A stretch of DNA of 64,000 nt from Dermatemys mawii (GCA_007922305.1 ML677366.1:16592338-16656337), one strand, 5' to 3'. Positions 35,150 to 48,300 are shown, numbered from the stretch's first letter. Made by a program: numbers and translations. Notes: generated by a model not told the origin, from the letters alone.

Positions 35150-35215
35150 GGGTTGAATCCTATTCAGGACAGCACTTAAGCACATGCCTGAGTTGCACTG
35201 AAGTCAACAGAATTT
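35150..35215. repeat. Fragment of the GCACTTAAGCACATGC MITE
   Basis: GACAGCACTTAAGCACATGC followed by GCACTGAAGTCAACAGAAT corresponds to the left half and core of the family at 3722-3815. The right arm is missing. Confidence 0.55.
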
Positions 35216-36148
35216 AAAATTAAATATATGCTTATATTCTTTCCTCAGCTGGAGCTTATGTGCCACAAGGATAATACTACATCTTCATATTTAGTAAAAT
35301 CAGCTCAGGTTTATATGAGTACATCTTGCCTTTAAGATGGCAGTAGGACTGGCTTTCACAGACAACCTTTAAAAGAGAACTGAAATGTAGGTTTAGCTTG
35401 TATTAACTAAATACTGTGTTAGAGACACCAGAGATCTGAGGACTAGAGGGTTTCTGTGTAATTATATTCCACATGGAGAGGAGAGCATGAAACACAAGTC
35501 AAAACCGATCCTTAGTGATACCACTAGAGAATATAAGCTTGTTAAAGAAGTTTGCAAATTTTTGCAAAAGAAAAAAAAAAAAAGCTTACTTCAGAACTGA
35601 AAAGAAAACAAACTGGCCACGCTTATTTTATTTAACTTGAATGAGGCTCCAGCAGACCAAAAAGCAAAAAGAAAATTGTTGTGTAATGCCTAATGATTTC
35701 TTAGAATGGAAAACTGCTTCTTCTTTTATCTTGGCTTGTTATAGGGGAATGGCTCATAGTATGACACAGCTTAAATACCAAATTAGGCCCATAGTCAACT
35801 AAACATTGTAAAAGCTTTGTGCACATACTGTACAATATCAGCTAAGCCTTTTACCATTCTGAAAACAGAATTTGCTTTTTTGGTGGAAAGCTGTGGGCTT
35901 AACATTGTAGCACAAAAGTAATTAACTAACTGTCTATTAAATCTTGTTTACTTGCAAGTAAGTCAAGGGAATCAGAGTAAGTGTCCTAATGGGACTTGGA
36001 AACTAACAGAGCAAAAGCAACTCTGATAACAGCAAATTCATATGCCATCTCCTTTCTCTCTTGCTTTCTAAGCAATAGCAAATCTGTTGCATTAATAAGG
36101 AAATGGGGATTATAGTAAACACAATCATGGCAACTGTGTTGTTTTTAA

Positions 36149-36344
36149 GAATCAGAGGGGTAGCCATGTTAGTCTGGAATTGCAGAAGTGACAAAGAGTC
36201 CTGTGGCACCTTAAAGACTAACTAAAGTATTAGAGCATAAGCTTTTGTGGGCTAATACCCACTTCATCGGATGCATTAGTCCACGAAAGCTTATGCTCTA
36301 ATGCTTTAGTTAGTCTTTAAGGTGCCACAGGACTCTGTCACCTT
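36149..36344. mobile_element. Fold-back retroposon-like element with 12-bp TSD
   Basis: Sister of 26676-26886. Flanking copies TGTTGTTTTTAA are identical (36137-36148 and 36345-36356). The left flank GAATCAGAGGGGTAGCCATG precedes an inverted repeat whose arms contain GTCCTGTGGCACCTTAAAGA and its complement. The arms surround a core GGGCTAATACCCACTTCATC and GGATGCATTAG. Arms match for most of about 75 bp. It truncates shortly after the GACTCTGTCAC that mirrors GTGACAAAGAGTC. Confidence 0.85.
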
Positions 36345-37444
36345 TGTTGTTTTTAAAATTCACACTCTGTAAAATTCCATATAGAAAACATTTTATTTTC
36401 TTAATTGTTTAAACAAACCATTTGTTAATTTCACTTTGAACACACAATAAGACCACCAAACAAAAATTCCTACACAATGGCTCAAGATGCCCTAAGAGAT
36501 GGGACTGAACTCACAGTCCATAAAAACAATAGCAACAGCAGACCAGCAGCCAAACCTCACCAGCAAAACAACTAGTGTCCGGTCTTAGAACCAAAACTGC
36601 CCAATCGCAGAAACCACAGAAGTGTCAAACCCCATTGAGACCCTAAATTGAATTTTAAAATAAATAAATAAAAACTTCCCATCTCATATACCGCAACCAC
36701 GTTCCCCCTCAACCACTGAAATACATGGGCCTTTTAGCACATCCTGAACACCAGCAAACATGGGCTATTTCCTACCAAGTGAAATCTAAAGTTGAGACAA
36801 TGTTTTGCCAGCAGCTCCTTCTCTTATAAAAGCATCTCGAAATTCTACCCTAATTCAACAAAAGTGTATCGGTTGGAGGAGTGTGGAGAAGATAAGCATC
36901 TTTTAAATCACCTCAAGTTTCCGCACATACATATGCATGAATATATGAAAAGTCAAAGTCTGTGGAGAAAACTCAGCCTCAACCTCATTCCAGAAATTTG
37001 GTACATAAATTGTTTCTCTTGGCAGCTTCTTCAGGTGTTCAAATGGATAATCCAAAAACAAAGAGCCACATTCAGTCTTGGCATCAACAGGTACCATTCC
37101 CATAGACTTCAGTGAGAGATGCACTCTTTCCACCAATGATGAATTTGCATTATAGTCTATACTGTTAAAAACTGACAGTTTATTTGGAAATACTATGCTA
37201 TTTTTTTCCATTTTAACATTATACCATGTATTAAGGAACCAGTTATTAAAGGTGGAAGGTAGTGGGTTATGTCCAGGCTCTTAAAATTGTATATTTGCCT
37301 CCCAAGACCACCATCTTAAGTGGCTTTTGAGTCTTCTTATCTTGAATTTCTGAATAATTTAATATAAGTGTCATCTCTTACAGATAGAAAGTAACTTCTG
37401 GTGTATCTGCAATTTACTGTTATTACCTTGAACCAAATGGCCAG

Positions 37445-37556
37445 TATCTGGAGCCCGGATCACATTATGGCCAGATCCTCAGGTGGTAGAAACCAGCATT
37501 GCTCCTATGGAATGGAACTAAGCCAGCTGACACCAGCTGAAAATCTGGCCCTTTAT
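37445..37556. repeat. Dispersed old repeat ending GAAAATCTGGCCC
   Basis: ATGGCCAGATCCTCAGGTGG ... GCTGACACCAGCTGAAAATCTGGCCC: the ends GGCCAGAT and ATCTGGCC are inverted, and the middle has CTCCTATGGAATGGA phrasing like the 13684-13790 family. Confidence 0.5.
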
Positions 37557-38067
37557 GTTCCATTACTTAGAGAGTTACAATTTTCCCAGCAGTGCTTATT
37601 TGAATAAATTCCATTGCTCACATCTCTGTAGGTGTATTAGAGAACCAAAGAAATGCCTATCCAATAGTTCAAGGCTCTCACAGAAGGGATTAAAACAACA
37701 TAAACAATAACAGAAGCCAAAAGGTCAAGCCCAAATCCCACAACCAATTTACCACTGAACTTCCATTGTTCCATAAGTTGCAAGCCATTGTACTACTACT
37801 TCTGCAGTTAAGAATATCATCTCAGTAGGTTTCCCCAGCATTTCCCACAAATTACTGACAATGTATAGTGGAACTAGGCAAACAACTTATTCTAAAGATC
37901 GGATTCTTAGTGAAGACTAAAGAGGCACTGAAGTCAATCAAGCTGCACTGATTTACACCAGCAGAGTTTCTGCCCTTATGTATTTAGCATCCTTTTCTGT
38001 TCATGGAAGATGTCCATGGGCACATTGTTATTTTCTAAGGTGTCCTTTTCTAAGCTCATATTATTTA

Positions 38068-38165
38068 ACATTTATATTGCAGAGGCCAAACAAGATGAGG
38101 TCCCACTGCATGAGGCACTGTACAAACATATAACTGAAAGTCCCTGCCCCAAAGTGCTTACTCTG
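38068..38165 (-). repeat. LINE/SINE 3' tail fragment
   Basis: GAGGCACTGTACAAACATAT and AAGTCCCTGCCCCAAAGTGC are the reverse of the AGGGACTGTC... GTACAGCGCCT tail type seen plus-sense at 19045 and 42905. Minus orientation. Confidence 0.65.
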
Positions 38166-39675
38166 TGGATGGATTGTGAATATGTGCGTATTAGAGAATT
38201 CACCAGTAGCGTGTGAGCTGTATGGTTTGACTGTGATTAGTCTCATTGTATTGTTTCTGGTCTTGGTTGGAGGAGTGTAACAACCTGAGGATGAGAGCTT
38301 AAAAATGCTGCTGGGGCACTGAATCTCTCAGGGCGGTGGAGCAGCGAAGAAAATGAATCAGGTAAACAGAATTAGGTAGTTAAATTCCAGCAAAAATTTC
38401 ACAGAAAACAAACATTTCCTAGTGAAAGGCTGCCTGTTGGACAAAGAAGCTCAGACTACTACACGAGCTCATTCTGATCGCTTCTGGGTCTTTATTCCAA
38501 AATTTTGCATACTTCTTTGCAAGGCCCCAATGCTTTTACACAGGATATATGGGACTAAGGCTGCCACTGAGGTGATCCATCCTCTTCCTAGTGCAGCATA
38601 TTCTCTTCCTGGACATTGTCCTGTGAAAGAAGGAATCCCTCCCTTTCTTTTGTTTCAACAACAAACCTACACAGAGTCAAAATGGGTTCTGAGTAACAAT
38701 TCCTTATTGTCATTACTCATTTATACTGTTTATATTTTTGTTGCCATAGTAATAACAGACAGTTAAAAAGGAGCTTGCATGAAATAAATCAATGAAGTCT
38801 GTAGACCTGAAAAAGTACTTACTCAATTAAACAATGGTTTGTGTGGAGGGGAGAAAGGTGGAAACCAAATTTGTAACTGGATTATGATTGGACAGTTTTT
38901 AATCATTACTAGCTAGCTAGTAACTGATGAGAAAATTGGCTGACCTAGTATAACATAAAATACATACAGGAAAGATGCCCTGAACAAGGTGACTATTATT
39001 ATTCATTACTCTTGTAACATATTCATTGTTAAGTGCTGATGCTGTGTACAAATTACAGAAAACCTGGTCCCTGTTGCAATGATTCTGCAGTCTACAGCCC
39101 TACAATCCCTATTCACCCGAGCAGCCCCACTGAAACTACAGGTAAGGATCACAAGATCAAGCTCTAAAGAGATAGTTAACACAGGAGATCCAGAAGAAGA
39201 ATCTGTCTTAATGGTAATTAGCAAAGGATTTTACAAGATTGGTATTTTGCTCTTCATTCCTGTTTCCAGTGTATAAAGACCACCTGGTAGGTTTTTTTTC
39301 AAATATTAGGAATGTCAAATCTGGTCTTCCCATATTTTACTGGAAATTTCAAAGCATGTTTAATTGACTGTTTAACCTTAATTGAAAGGATGGGGCAATT
39401 AAAATAACAACAAAGAAGTTTGGTCTCCAAACTGTTAATTGGTTACTGAAGTTCAATGCGTGTTAACAAAATTATAACAAAACCAAAAAGCGTTTTAAAC
39501 AATCTATCTAAAAATCCCTCCATTCCTTAGTTGTCCACCATTGTCACTTCCCTCTTGTGATGTCATCATTCCACTAGTGCTCCTGTCATCTAATGCCTCA
39601 TCCACAGTTGGCTTTATTCTGAAAATATAGTGCAAACACATCATTGTGGTTTCAACACTGGGAACACTAAGGGTA

Positions 39676-39961
39676 GGGCTACACTAACCACCAGATTGGC
39701 GGGTAGTGTTCGATGTATTGGGGATCAATTTATTGCATCTCGCCTAGACATGATAAATCGATCCCCGAAAGCTCTCCTGTCGACTCCAGAACTCCAGCTC
39801 TGCGAGAGGAGTAAGCGGAGTTGATGGAGAAGCTGCCGCGGTCGACCCGCTGCCATGGGGACAGCCAGGTAAGTCGAACTAAGATACTTCGACTTCAGCT
39901 ACACGAATAGCGTAGCTGAAATTGTGTATCTAGTTCGAACCCCCCCATCCCAGTGTAGCCC
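39676..39961. repeat. MITE with GGGCTACACT terminal inverted repeats
   Basis: Left GGGCTACACT (39676-39685) and right AGTGTAGCCC (39952-39961) are exact inverted repeats. Inside, CTTCGACTTCAGCTACACGA and TAGCGTAGCTGAAATTGTG form a strong inner palindrome (about 39890-39925), and TCGAC units recur. This layout is a well-known reptile MITE type. Unlike its surroundings it is CpG-rich. No coding capacity. Confidence 0.8.
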
Positions 39962-40067
39962 AAGCCTCACTCTCCTAGAGCCAGCAGCCACTGGCTTTAT
40001 CATCACCATAGCATGTAGACTTCCTCGGAGAGCCAGTGCCTTGTCCACACCAGCTCACACACCTATT

Positions 40068-40250
40068 AATTATTACTATTATTATTATTTATTTGTATTG
40101 CAGTAGCAGGACCTGTCATATACCAGGACCCAACTGAAACAGGCATCATACAAATAAAAAAGATTCCTGCCCATAAAAGCTTCTAAGCTAAGTGCGAGAC
40201 AAGAGGTGGAGAGAGACAGATGGGGATACAAGAAAACAATGGGAAGATAC
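40068..40250 (-). repeat. LINE/SINE 3' tail, minus orientation
   Basis: An (ATT)n run at about 40068-40088 leads into TTTGTATTGCAGTAGCAGGA, then CATACAAATAAAAAAGATTC, CCTGCCCATAAAAGCTTCTA and AGGTGGAGAGAGACAGATGG. In reverse this is the tail of the family at 42905-43155; the AT-rich run corresponds to its 3' end. Confidence 0.7.
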
Positions 40251-40371
40251 CAGTCAGTATGATAGGTAGTGGTCTCAACACACTAGCTGATTAACCACTG
40301 TCAAGTCTGTCTAGCATTCCTACCACCAGGGGAACTACACTAATAACAGCATCAGTGGAAACAAATTTCAG

Positions 40372-40395
40372 AAAAAAAAAAAAAAAAAAAAAAAA
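40372..40395 (+). repeat. Poly(A) tract
   Basis: 24 consecutive A. I see no retroposon body clearly attached to it upstream. A second A-run of 18 is at 50317-50334. Confidence 0.9.
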
Positions 40396-41639
40396 TCTCC
40401 AAGGTAGATAAAACTAGTCCTAGTACAGAGTCCCCAATGGCAATCCAAACATGAATTTCAAATTTGAAAAAATAACTCTTGTCTCGGAAGAGAAGGTATT
40501 AGAAGAAGAGAAACACTTTCAGATCTGTATATATCATAAAGAAGCAAAAAAGCCCATTTTGTTTTTCCTTTGCATGAACGTGTGTCTTCAGCTTGTTCTT
40601 TTGATTTAATTAGCCAGTGCACTAGCCTGATGGACTTCATGAAAAAGTATTAGTACATTAAAAAAAGTTTTAAATAAAAAAAAATCTAGAAGTCAGGATC
40701 TCAAAACTAATATGCAGTTTAACTTTCTTATTCTCCTAACTCAGAAGCAAAACAAATGCAAGAATGATTGAAGAATCAAGTCTTCTGGTTTTATGTTTGG
40801 CATTAAACAGGTCATAAAAGTTATTGACTTTGGCTCTTTAGTCCTTTAATACGTTAAAAATAATTACAACCATGCCCTGACTGAGAGAGTCTCAAAAGTC
40901 TACATGTGAGTCTTGGACCTTGAAAAAGTGACTGCTTTCCCCAGAAAAGGTGCATACCTTGAAGCACAGCATGTTACTGTATTTTCTCTCCTCTCTTAGA
41001 TGTTTGCATTCTGTACAGAAAAGGAAAGAGCTTGCAATTACAAGGAGAGAGAGAGAAGGGGTCAGCGGAGAGTTTGATTTTCAGTAAAATAGGAGAAAAG
41101 TGTCAACTGGCACTATTGTCTTGGAGTTGTATGTGCACAATATAGGGAAAGGACAAATCACCTACAGTTTTTACAGCACTGAGTTTTTATAATTCTGCTT
41201 TTTCTAATTCTCTTTCCCTAACAAATGCAGAGTTCAGGACTATATTGAAAGGTGAGCTTAAAGGTTAGGGAAGTTATCAGTTAGGCACTAGGGGACACAT
41301 TTTTGAAGATGACCTTTAATTCTGGTTCCCTTGATTTTTGGGTATGCAGTATGCACAGTTAAAGTTTGATTTTCAAAGATGATGTGTACCTACTATTTAC
41401 TGCTTACCCATGCAACAGGCTAAAATAGTTGTGATCCTTGTAAATTTCACCATCTCTGGCTACTCAACAGCTGCAGTGAAACTGGACAAGACTCTGGTCA
41501 CTTTTCACTGTGCTGCAGCATGGGCTTTAGATTCTACAGAAGTTGATGACTTTTGGCCCTTCATTTACCAAGGAAAACTTCCTGTTTATTACTAGCAAGT
41601 AAGTATTATATAATATTTCAAATCCAACTGCCCAAAGTT

Positions 41640-41880
41640 AGACTCCAAAATTCACATTTAGGGACCCAACTAGAGTGAGCTGATTTTCTAAGGTGATAAG
41701 TACCCAGGTTTCCATTGACATCAGTGGGAATGTGGTTACTCAGCACCTCTGAAAATCAAACCAAATTATTTATGGGTAAAATTTTCAAACAAGTGTCCTA
41801 GTCTCATTTTCAAAAGCACCTAATTCACTCAGCAGCCTAAGTCCCAGAGAAAGGCTTGACTTAGGTGCTTTTAAAATGTG
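41640..41880. repeat. Palindromic MITE-like repeat (GATTTTCxAA...TTTTCAAAAGC)
   Basis: Contains GAGCTGATTTTCTAAGGTG, TACTCAGCACCTCTGAAAATCAAA, CTCATTTTCAAAAGCACCTAA and CAGCCTAAGTCCCAGAGAAA, the words of the family at 8446-8568 and 56430-56625. Ends approximate. Confidence 0.55.
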
Positions 41881-42639
41881 TACCCTATGCAACCCAATAT
41901 GCAGTTAGGAGCTTTTCTGTGACATCCAGTTTTGAAAACGTTGGTTTAAAAACAAACAAACAACCAGTCGCTTATCTAGCAACCCTCTTCGGATGTGTCA
42001 GATATACAGGGCAGTGCAGCTCTCTGCTCCAGTTCAGGGATTTGTGATCTCCTCTTGTGCAAGAGAACTTGGACTTTTGGCAGGTAAGGGGAACAGGAAC
42101 CGATATTCAAATATTTTAAAATCCAAATACATTTCTGACCTTCAGCCTACATGTAGTTCCCAGTTCAGTTAATGATTTGGGATTTTAAAGGTGTTTTCTA
42201 TTAAATTTAATTGACTTTAATTACAAAAAAAATCACTGTTTACCTTGAATGTTATATTCTTGTGTCTTTCTGAGCTTTATTACCCAGACTATAAAATAAC
42301 TAAGAAAATGAAGCAATCCATTTTGCAAAGATACCCATCCATGCAATTCTTTCTTTGTAACTGTATAAATATAATCCCATTAACCTTATCACAGAGTTAC
42401 CACATCAAAGACATTCGTTTATTAACAACATAGAAAATCACTGAAACATTTGGTTTTTCCTAAGCACAGATGTAAACAAACATTCATATGAATTAATAAT
42501 CAACATTTTAGTGCAATAAGTTTAAGTAGTGGAACTACCGATAACAGTGGTTTGCTGAGGAGAATATAGACAATTAAGATTGTGGACATTTTTTTTGTCA
42601 TGCACTCTCACGTTTGGAACACGTGCGCGATCATGCCAC

Positions 42640-42730
42640 AGCCAAGCAGAGCTCCATCTAGTCTGGTATCCTGTCTCCAGTGGTAACAAATACTTGACAT
42701 TTCAGAGAAGGGTGAAAAAACCCTCAGTGC
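42640..42730 (-). repeat. Weak LINE 3' end fragment
   Basis: AGCTCCATCTAGTCTGGTATCCTGTCTCCAGTGGT resembles the minus-strand phrase CCATCTAGCCTAGTATCCTG seen in the LINE at 54271-55267. Short, low confidence. Confidence 0.35.
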
Positions 42731-42904
42731 ATGTTATGCCTTGCATAGCATATTTAAATTATGGCTAAATGAAGACAAGATATCTTTGACACCCTCTGAA
42801 TGCCACAGCCAGCTCTTAGCACCTCAGGCTAGGAAGGAAAGGAGAGAAATCCTTTCCAGACCTACTTATCGGTTCCTCAGAAACTGTACTTCAAGAAAAT
42901 CTTG

Positions 42905-43155
42905 AACTGGGAGGCACTCCACGTGGGTTCAATTCCAGACTCTATCACAAACGCCTAGTGTGACTTTGACTGAGGTACTAAATCTCTGAGAGTCACTTCT
43001 CAACCTTCTTCTGGTATGTCTTGTACATCTCTGGGTTGTAAACTCTTTAGGGAAGGAACGGTTTCTTACTGTGTGTATGTGCCACACTTAGCACAATGGG
43101 GCTCTGATGCTGGTAGGGGTCCCCAAGAGCTACTGCAACACAACTAATAATAAAA
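42905..43155 (+). mobile_element. Core-SINE with LINE-derived tail
   Basis: The body GTGGGTTCAATTCCAGACTC has the form of a tRNA-like box B. It is followed by GTGACTTTGACTGAGGTACT and a tail with TTGTAAACTCTTTAGGGAAG, GCCACACTTAGCACAATGGG and GCTCTGATGCTGGTAGGGGT, ending AATAATAAAAATTAAAA. A SINE head joined to the tail that also occurs alone at 19045, 15230, 38068 and 40068. Plus orientation. Confidence 0.7.
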
Positions 43156-43159
43156 ATTA

Positions 43160-45120
43160 AAATTCTCTCTTTTGATTATCCAAATCCACTAATGACTCAT
43201 GTAGGCCATTGCACTCATGTGTCTGTGTAGTTTGTGTTGCTTTAAACTCCTAGTCCTAGCAGCACCCTGATCCCAAGCCATTAAAAACTAGGTTCCCTAG
43301 ACCAAATTTCTCCTTTTCTCCCACTCTAGCTTTGAAGCAGTTTCACTCAGCATCCAATCTACCACAGGGGAACTCTCTCTCTTAGCCCTTTAAATGCTTC
43401 CCTCCCCACCCAATTCACCTAAACATCTCCAAAGGGTTTACGTTCCTCTTGATTTTGTCCCTTCCTGAAAACTGATTTTCTGCTAATTCCACTAAAGGGT
43501 TAAAGATTCCTTGCCAGCAGAGGAGAGAGGACTCAGAGGCTTAGGTACAGTTTGTGCTGCTTTTTCACCCTTTCTTGGGTCTGAATAACTCCGTATCTCT
43601 ATTCACTTTAATCAAGTTGACTCAAACCTGGATATCTTTACCCTCTTGCATTATTACTTATTATTTAAAACAAGGAACTGTTCCCAAGGTCAGCAACATA
43701 TAGTCCAAATACTGTGTCCTTACAGAAAGAAAGTGTGTTCCTGGTTTAATGCTGAAAACTAATTTACAGTGGAGGACGAAATTCCCTTTACTGCAGCATA
43801 CGTTACACACTAAGTCTTTAAGATCTAAAGAAAGCCTGATTGTGTGATACAAACAGCAGGCTTAGCATCACCAGATAACGTCATACAGGACTCTCCTACT
43901 TCCTCACTGGTTAGAAACAGACACCCAATTAATAGTCTCTGGCAAAGTATGGACAGAGTGCCACGTCGCAGTTTTACATAGATTATGTTATTGTTTAGCC
44001 AAGCTTTTAATTGATTATTAGATTATTTTTTAATGAGCAGGAAGCAAGGGGCAGTTATTGAATTTTATTTTGAAAGACTTTTTTGTTAACATATGGTAGT
44101 TTTAATTGGCAAAAGGCACTCAAGTGCCCAGGCACTGAGCATAGTGGTAGTTACACCTCTAATTAACTAACTAACATGAAGGCTGGGTATTTGAAGGGCC
44201 ACATTTTCAAGACGTGCCCGCGGAGTCCTTTCCCTGGAGGCAGCATAGCTAATAAGGTATCTGAAATAAGAACAGCCGTGTATTCGAGGTCAAGACAAGC
44301 CCATGGGAGACAGAGGCATGTGCTGTGGGGCCCAGCTTTGAAAAGTTAACGATGATAGGTTGTCAGTCAGAGCCATAGTCCTGCAAGCCCCACTGACAAT
44401 GGGAAACCAGCATGTTGGAATGGGGAGGGGACTTTCTCTAGAGCTAGCCAAGATAAGGGAGAAGAGCCAATAGCAATCCCAGCACAGACCATGCTGCCAA
44501 AACCTTTCCCAAGGCCAACAGACAAATGGGAGGAGACTGACGTAAGCGTACAGGAAGGTTTGGAACTTTCTCATGCCTATGGACTCTAAAACCTTTTACA
44601 AAATCTTTGGAAGCCATGGAAACCAGCTTCAGTATTTGGATACAATTCACACCTAACTCCAGAGCACCCAAAGGGGTCACAGCAGGGATGAGTGTGGCCT
44701 TTAGTATGTATGTGTTTGTTTACTGAGCGTGAGCTCCTTTGTCAACAACCTAAGCCACACTTATTTCCATTTTATGAAAAAATAAACAACCTAAGCTTTA
44801 ATCCAAAGGATTTGACCCTTTATAAACATTAGAACACAGGAAACTGGCACATGAGAAATCCTAAGGCACCATCCCGATGTGAGGGGTTGGTTCTTTAATA
44901 AAGAAAAAGGAAGTATGCGGCCATGGAATGAGGATTGTCCTGGCATCTGCCTCAGATCCCTGCACATACTGAGACGGAGGGAGTGGAATAGTACAAGTGA
45001 CAGGGCAGGTATCTTATCCTTAGGGAGAGCAGTTCGCTGGGGGTCAGAGGACTTTTTCAGCGCGCTCAGGGAGGGAAAAGGGAACAACCACTCCTCCCTC
45101 TCACTGTGGTTTATACTTTA
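43160..45120. other. Unique-looking intronic sequence
   Basis: No exon, repeat or structure recognised. Frames at 44290-44680 and 44791-45121 overlap on both strands and show no family similarity. Confidence 0.45.
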
Positions 45121-45123
45121 GTT

Positions 45124-45300
45124 TCCTCTTTTCCTCACTGCTTCTGACCTTTTCTCCCCTTTCCTGCCTCATGCTTCCATCTTCTTCCTCCTTTCATCTT
45201 CCCTCCCTTTCTCTCTCCTCCATACCTCCCCCTCAGGCTCTCTGCCTCACTTATTCATTCCTCATAGTTCTTCATTTCCACTCTTTGCTCCTTTTTGTGC
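45124..45300. repeat. Long pyrimidine-rich tract
   Basis: About 175 bases dominated by C and T on the plus strand (CTTCTTCCTCCTTTCATCTT and similar), hence purine-rich in the PDE8A transcript. Such tracts can form H-DNA. Confidence 0.8.
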
Positions 45301-45309
45301 CCTACTACA

Positions 45310-48300
45310 GTTGGCACCCACCAGGGGCAGACAGGAGCTGAGCAGAAGGAGGGATGAAGGTCCAGGCTGGACTGGTAGCTGGTGGTGGTCCAGATGAGTA
45401 GCCTGCAGGCTTTCCGCTCACAGAACTGGCAAGAGTTTCTGACTACCCACAGGGGTAGTCCTTAAAGTTATTCTATAACATCAGCAGTCACCTTTGCCCC
45501 CCAATCCCTGGTGGGTGCTACTACGGAGCTCACCGGTACATACTGAGGCGGATGTAGTCATCTTGAAGAATCAGGAAGGGCTGGCCTTCACGGCATGCTC
45601 TCTTCAAAGCCTTTTGTGACTTTCTATGGGTGGATAACTAAAATGCATTGTGACTTGTAAGGTTTCCATTATTTAGCATGGTATATTACATTACCACAAC
45701 CAGGAGCAGTCCAAACTCCCCTCCATGCCCCTGTCCCACACTATACAGAGGGAATGCCTGCAATCAGGGGAAGTCAAATGCGACAGGAGAAGTGCCACAG
45801 GGCAGGTCAGAGGCTAGAAGTGCACAGGTGGGGTCTGACTGTTTGCAAAGCCAGACAGAGATCACCGGGGATTCCCCTGCATGATCTGCAGCAGCGTGCC
45901 ATTGACATGACAGCTACAGTCCTGCACTCTCTTTCTGTTCCTTTCAACATGACTTGGCCCTCTATTTATAATCCTTGTGCTTGAGAGCAAAACATCTCTG
46001 TCTTTGGGAATAACACACAATACCATTCCGTGCATACACCCAAACTGGTGTAAAGCTTACACCTCTACCTCAAAACTTTCAACAGATTATAAATCATTTT
46101 TAACAGCCTATACATTATTATTGATATTTGTACAGTCCCCAGGCTCTACACTCACAGAAGTGTTCCACAGCTCTTCAGTTGATTCTTCCATCTTTTTCTT
46201 TAACAGGAATGAATGCGGGAAAATGTGAACGAAACATTACTACTGTCATTATAACTAAATTTTCAATAAAAAATATTTTCTGCAACCTACCAACGCAATG
46301 GTGGGTTTTTTTTTCCTTCTTGAAAAATATGAACGCTGGGATTTGTTATGGAATAATTAAACACAAGCAATATTTTCACCTTGTATCTTAAATGCTGTGG
46401 ACTACACTGAAATCTTGAAAGATGTGAGGCCAATAACAGAAAATGGATCTAGATTGAGAACGATCTGTTTAGGTGAAATACGAAATTCCAGTCTGGCTGA
46501 AAGCTACAGCTTTCCACTTTTCTCCAAATCTGTATCTCACTGTTCAAGTCACTGAGACAAAGGGAGCTTTGCTCTGGTGGCACAAAGTACTTGTGGTGTA
46601 GGAGTGGTAAATAGCCACTGTGAAGTCAGACTAGGCCGTGACTTAGCACACTGAATCTTTTTTCACTATCTGGCGCTTTCACAAATTGCCACGTGCTAAC
46701 CTGATTTCACTTAGATAACTTTGCCTCACCGTTTATAGATTTATCTATAAAATCATAAACAGCAATAATGATCTATAAACCACGGGTAGCTGAAGAAAGC
46801 TGCACCAGAAATGCATGGGCTATTTTCACACATTCAGACTGTCTCTGCTCCACAGAATATGGATTTTTAAAACCTCTGCCATGCTATTTAATTTGTCCAG
46901 CAAAGTCTGTTTTGTTGACCTTCAGGGCAGGTCGCAAGGCCTATTTTCTCAGACTCTTTGAGAGGTGGGCTGGGCAGGGTGGACTGGAGAATGTCTTATT
47001 TTCTGTGCCTTGGGATGGAGGAAGGGAGGGGGCTTCTTATTGCAGACATGAGGTCAATTTGAAATCTATAATAAATGCAGTTTTGCGAACAGCATTGTTA
47101 GTGTGCTTTGTGTTGAGTGGTCACAATGTAACAGCTGGGCCGAAGAGAGAGAGCAGACTGTGAGGTCACATAAAACTGGATTATGACAGTGAATCAACTG
47201 GCATTAGGAATAAGCTAATTAGAAAGGAAGAAGCTGCTTGTACATGCGTATTGCTAATCAGTGATTATGGGAATGAAAATGTGGAGAAAATACATGACAG
47301 CTAAATGGGGTTTTAATAAAATATTAAAGAGACAAATCATCCCTTTGAGAAGCACAGGATCAAATGAGCACAAATACTGGCCAGATACGGCTAGTGAGCA
47401 TAGTCTCCACACCTGAAGAGGGTCCTTTGTGAGAACATAGCGTGGTGGACTCCAGGGGGGTTGGGGAGGGACTGATGGGCTAGACTGTCAGAGTCAGGGA
47501 ACAGCCACTTAACGTATCACTGGTCCCTGGGAAATCTGCACCATTCTGGGCGCAGTTCCCATCAGAGGCCATTAACAGAAAGAGCAGCAAAGACTTCCAA
47601 TCCATAACTGATGTCCCGGGGGAGGGCTAGCGATCCACCAGCAAATTCCAGAGAGCCAATGGCAGCCCAGACTGAGTGAGCCACCCTGTCAAATGTAAGG
47701 AGCAGGGGGATTAATTCTCTGCACAGATGTCCCCACTACAGGGATGGATCCAGATTTCCCTGAGTCTTGGGACATCTATGCAACTGTTATTCTGGCCTCT
47801 ATCCTTTCAACATGATTATAAACCTCTCCCCTGAGGGAATGATGCCTTAGAAACAACATGTTGTAAATTGTAAACACGTCCCTTTAACAAGTGTGTTTTT
47901 CAGTGGAAATGGGTGAAAGGGTCATACCTATTCTAAAGTCAGGTACTGTTTCTTTAAAGATTTCTCCCAAGCTGTAATACAAGGATAGATCTAATGCCAT
48001 GTCCGTGGATATGACAGTATTTGACCACTTAACAAGAGTAGAATTCAAACCTCTATCAAATATAATCCAGTAATAACATGTTGTTGGCATCAGCAAAGGT
48101 AGTAAAACTTCCAGCGAAAATTAAATGGTTCAAGTTAACTTTAAAGCTGAGCATTCAAAGCTAGATGTTTGAGAGTTCAGTTGTGTACCCGGTCTCACCA
48201 ATAACAAGCACTGGCCACAGAGAGAACTCATGCTGGCAGTTCTTATGCTGTTCACAAACCACTTTAGCCACACTCTCATGGTTTACATCATCAGCCCAGG

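Larger units (their letters stand above)
31990..36130. other. AT-rich intronic sequence with repeat scraps
   Basis: Mostly unique-looking. Scraps include a hAT right end (33431-33465), a TTTTCAGCACCTGAATTTGAAAATC piece of the palindromic MITE family near 34445-34486, and a repetitive patch at 34890-35120 with GCACATGCACGCAC. An A-rich run lies at 35569-35582. No exon recognised. Confidence 0.45.
36360..39670. other. Intronic sequence with scattered old repeats
   Basis: Mostly unique-looking AT-rich sequence. It holds a TTTACACCA-family piece at 37445-37556, another at 37930-37976, and a LINE/SINE tail at 38068-38165. Frames such as 36792-37115 and 38422-38766 show no recognisable domain or splice context. 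Confidence 0.45.
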
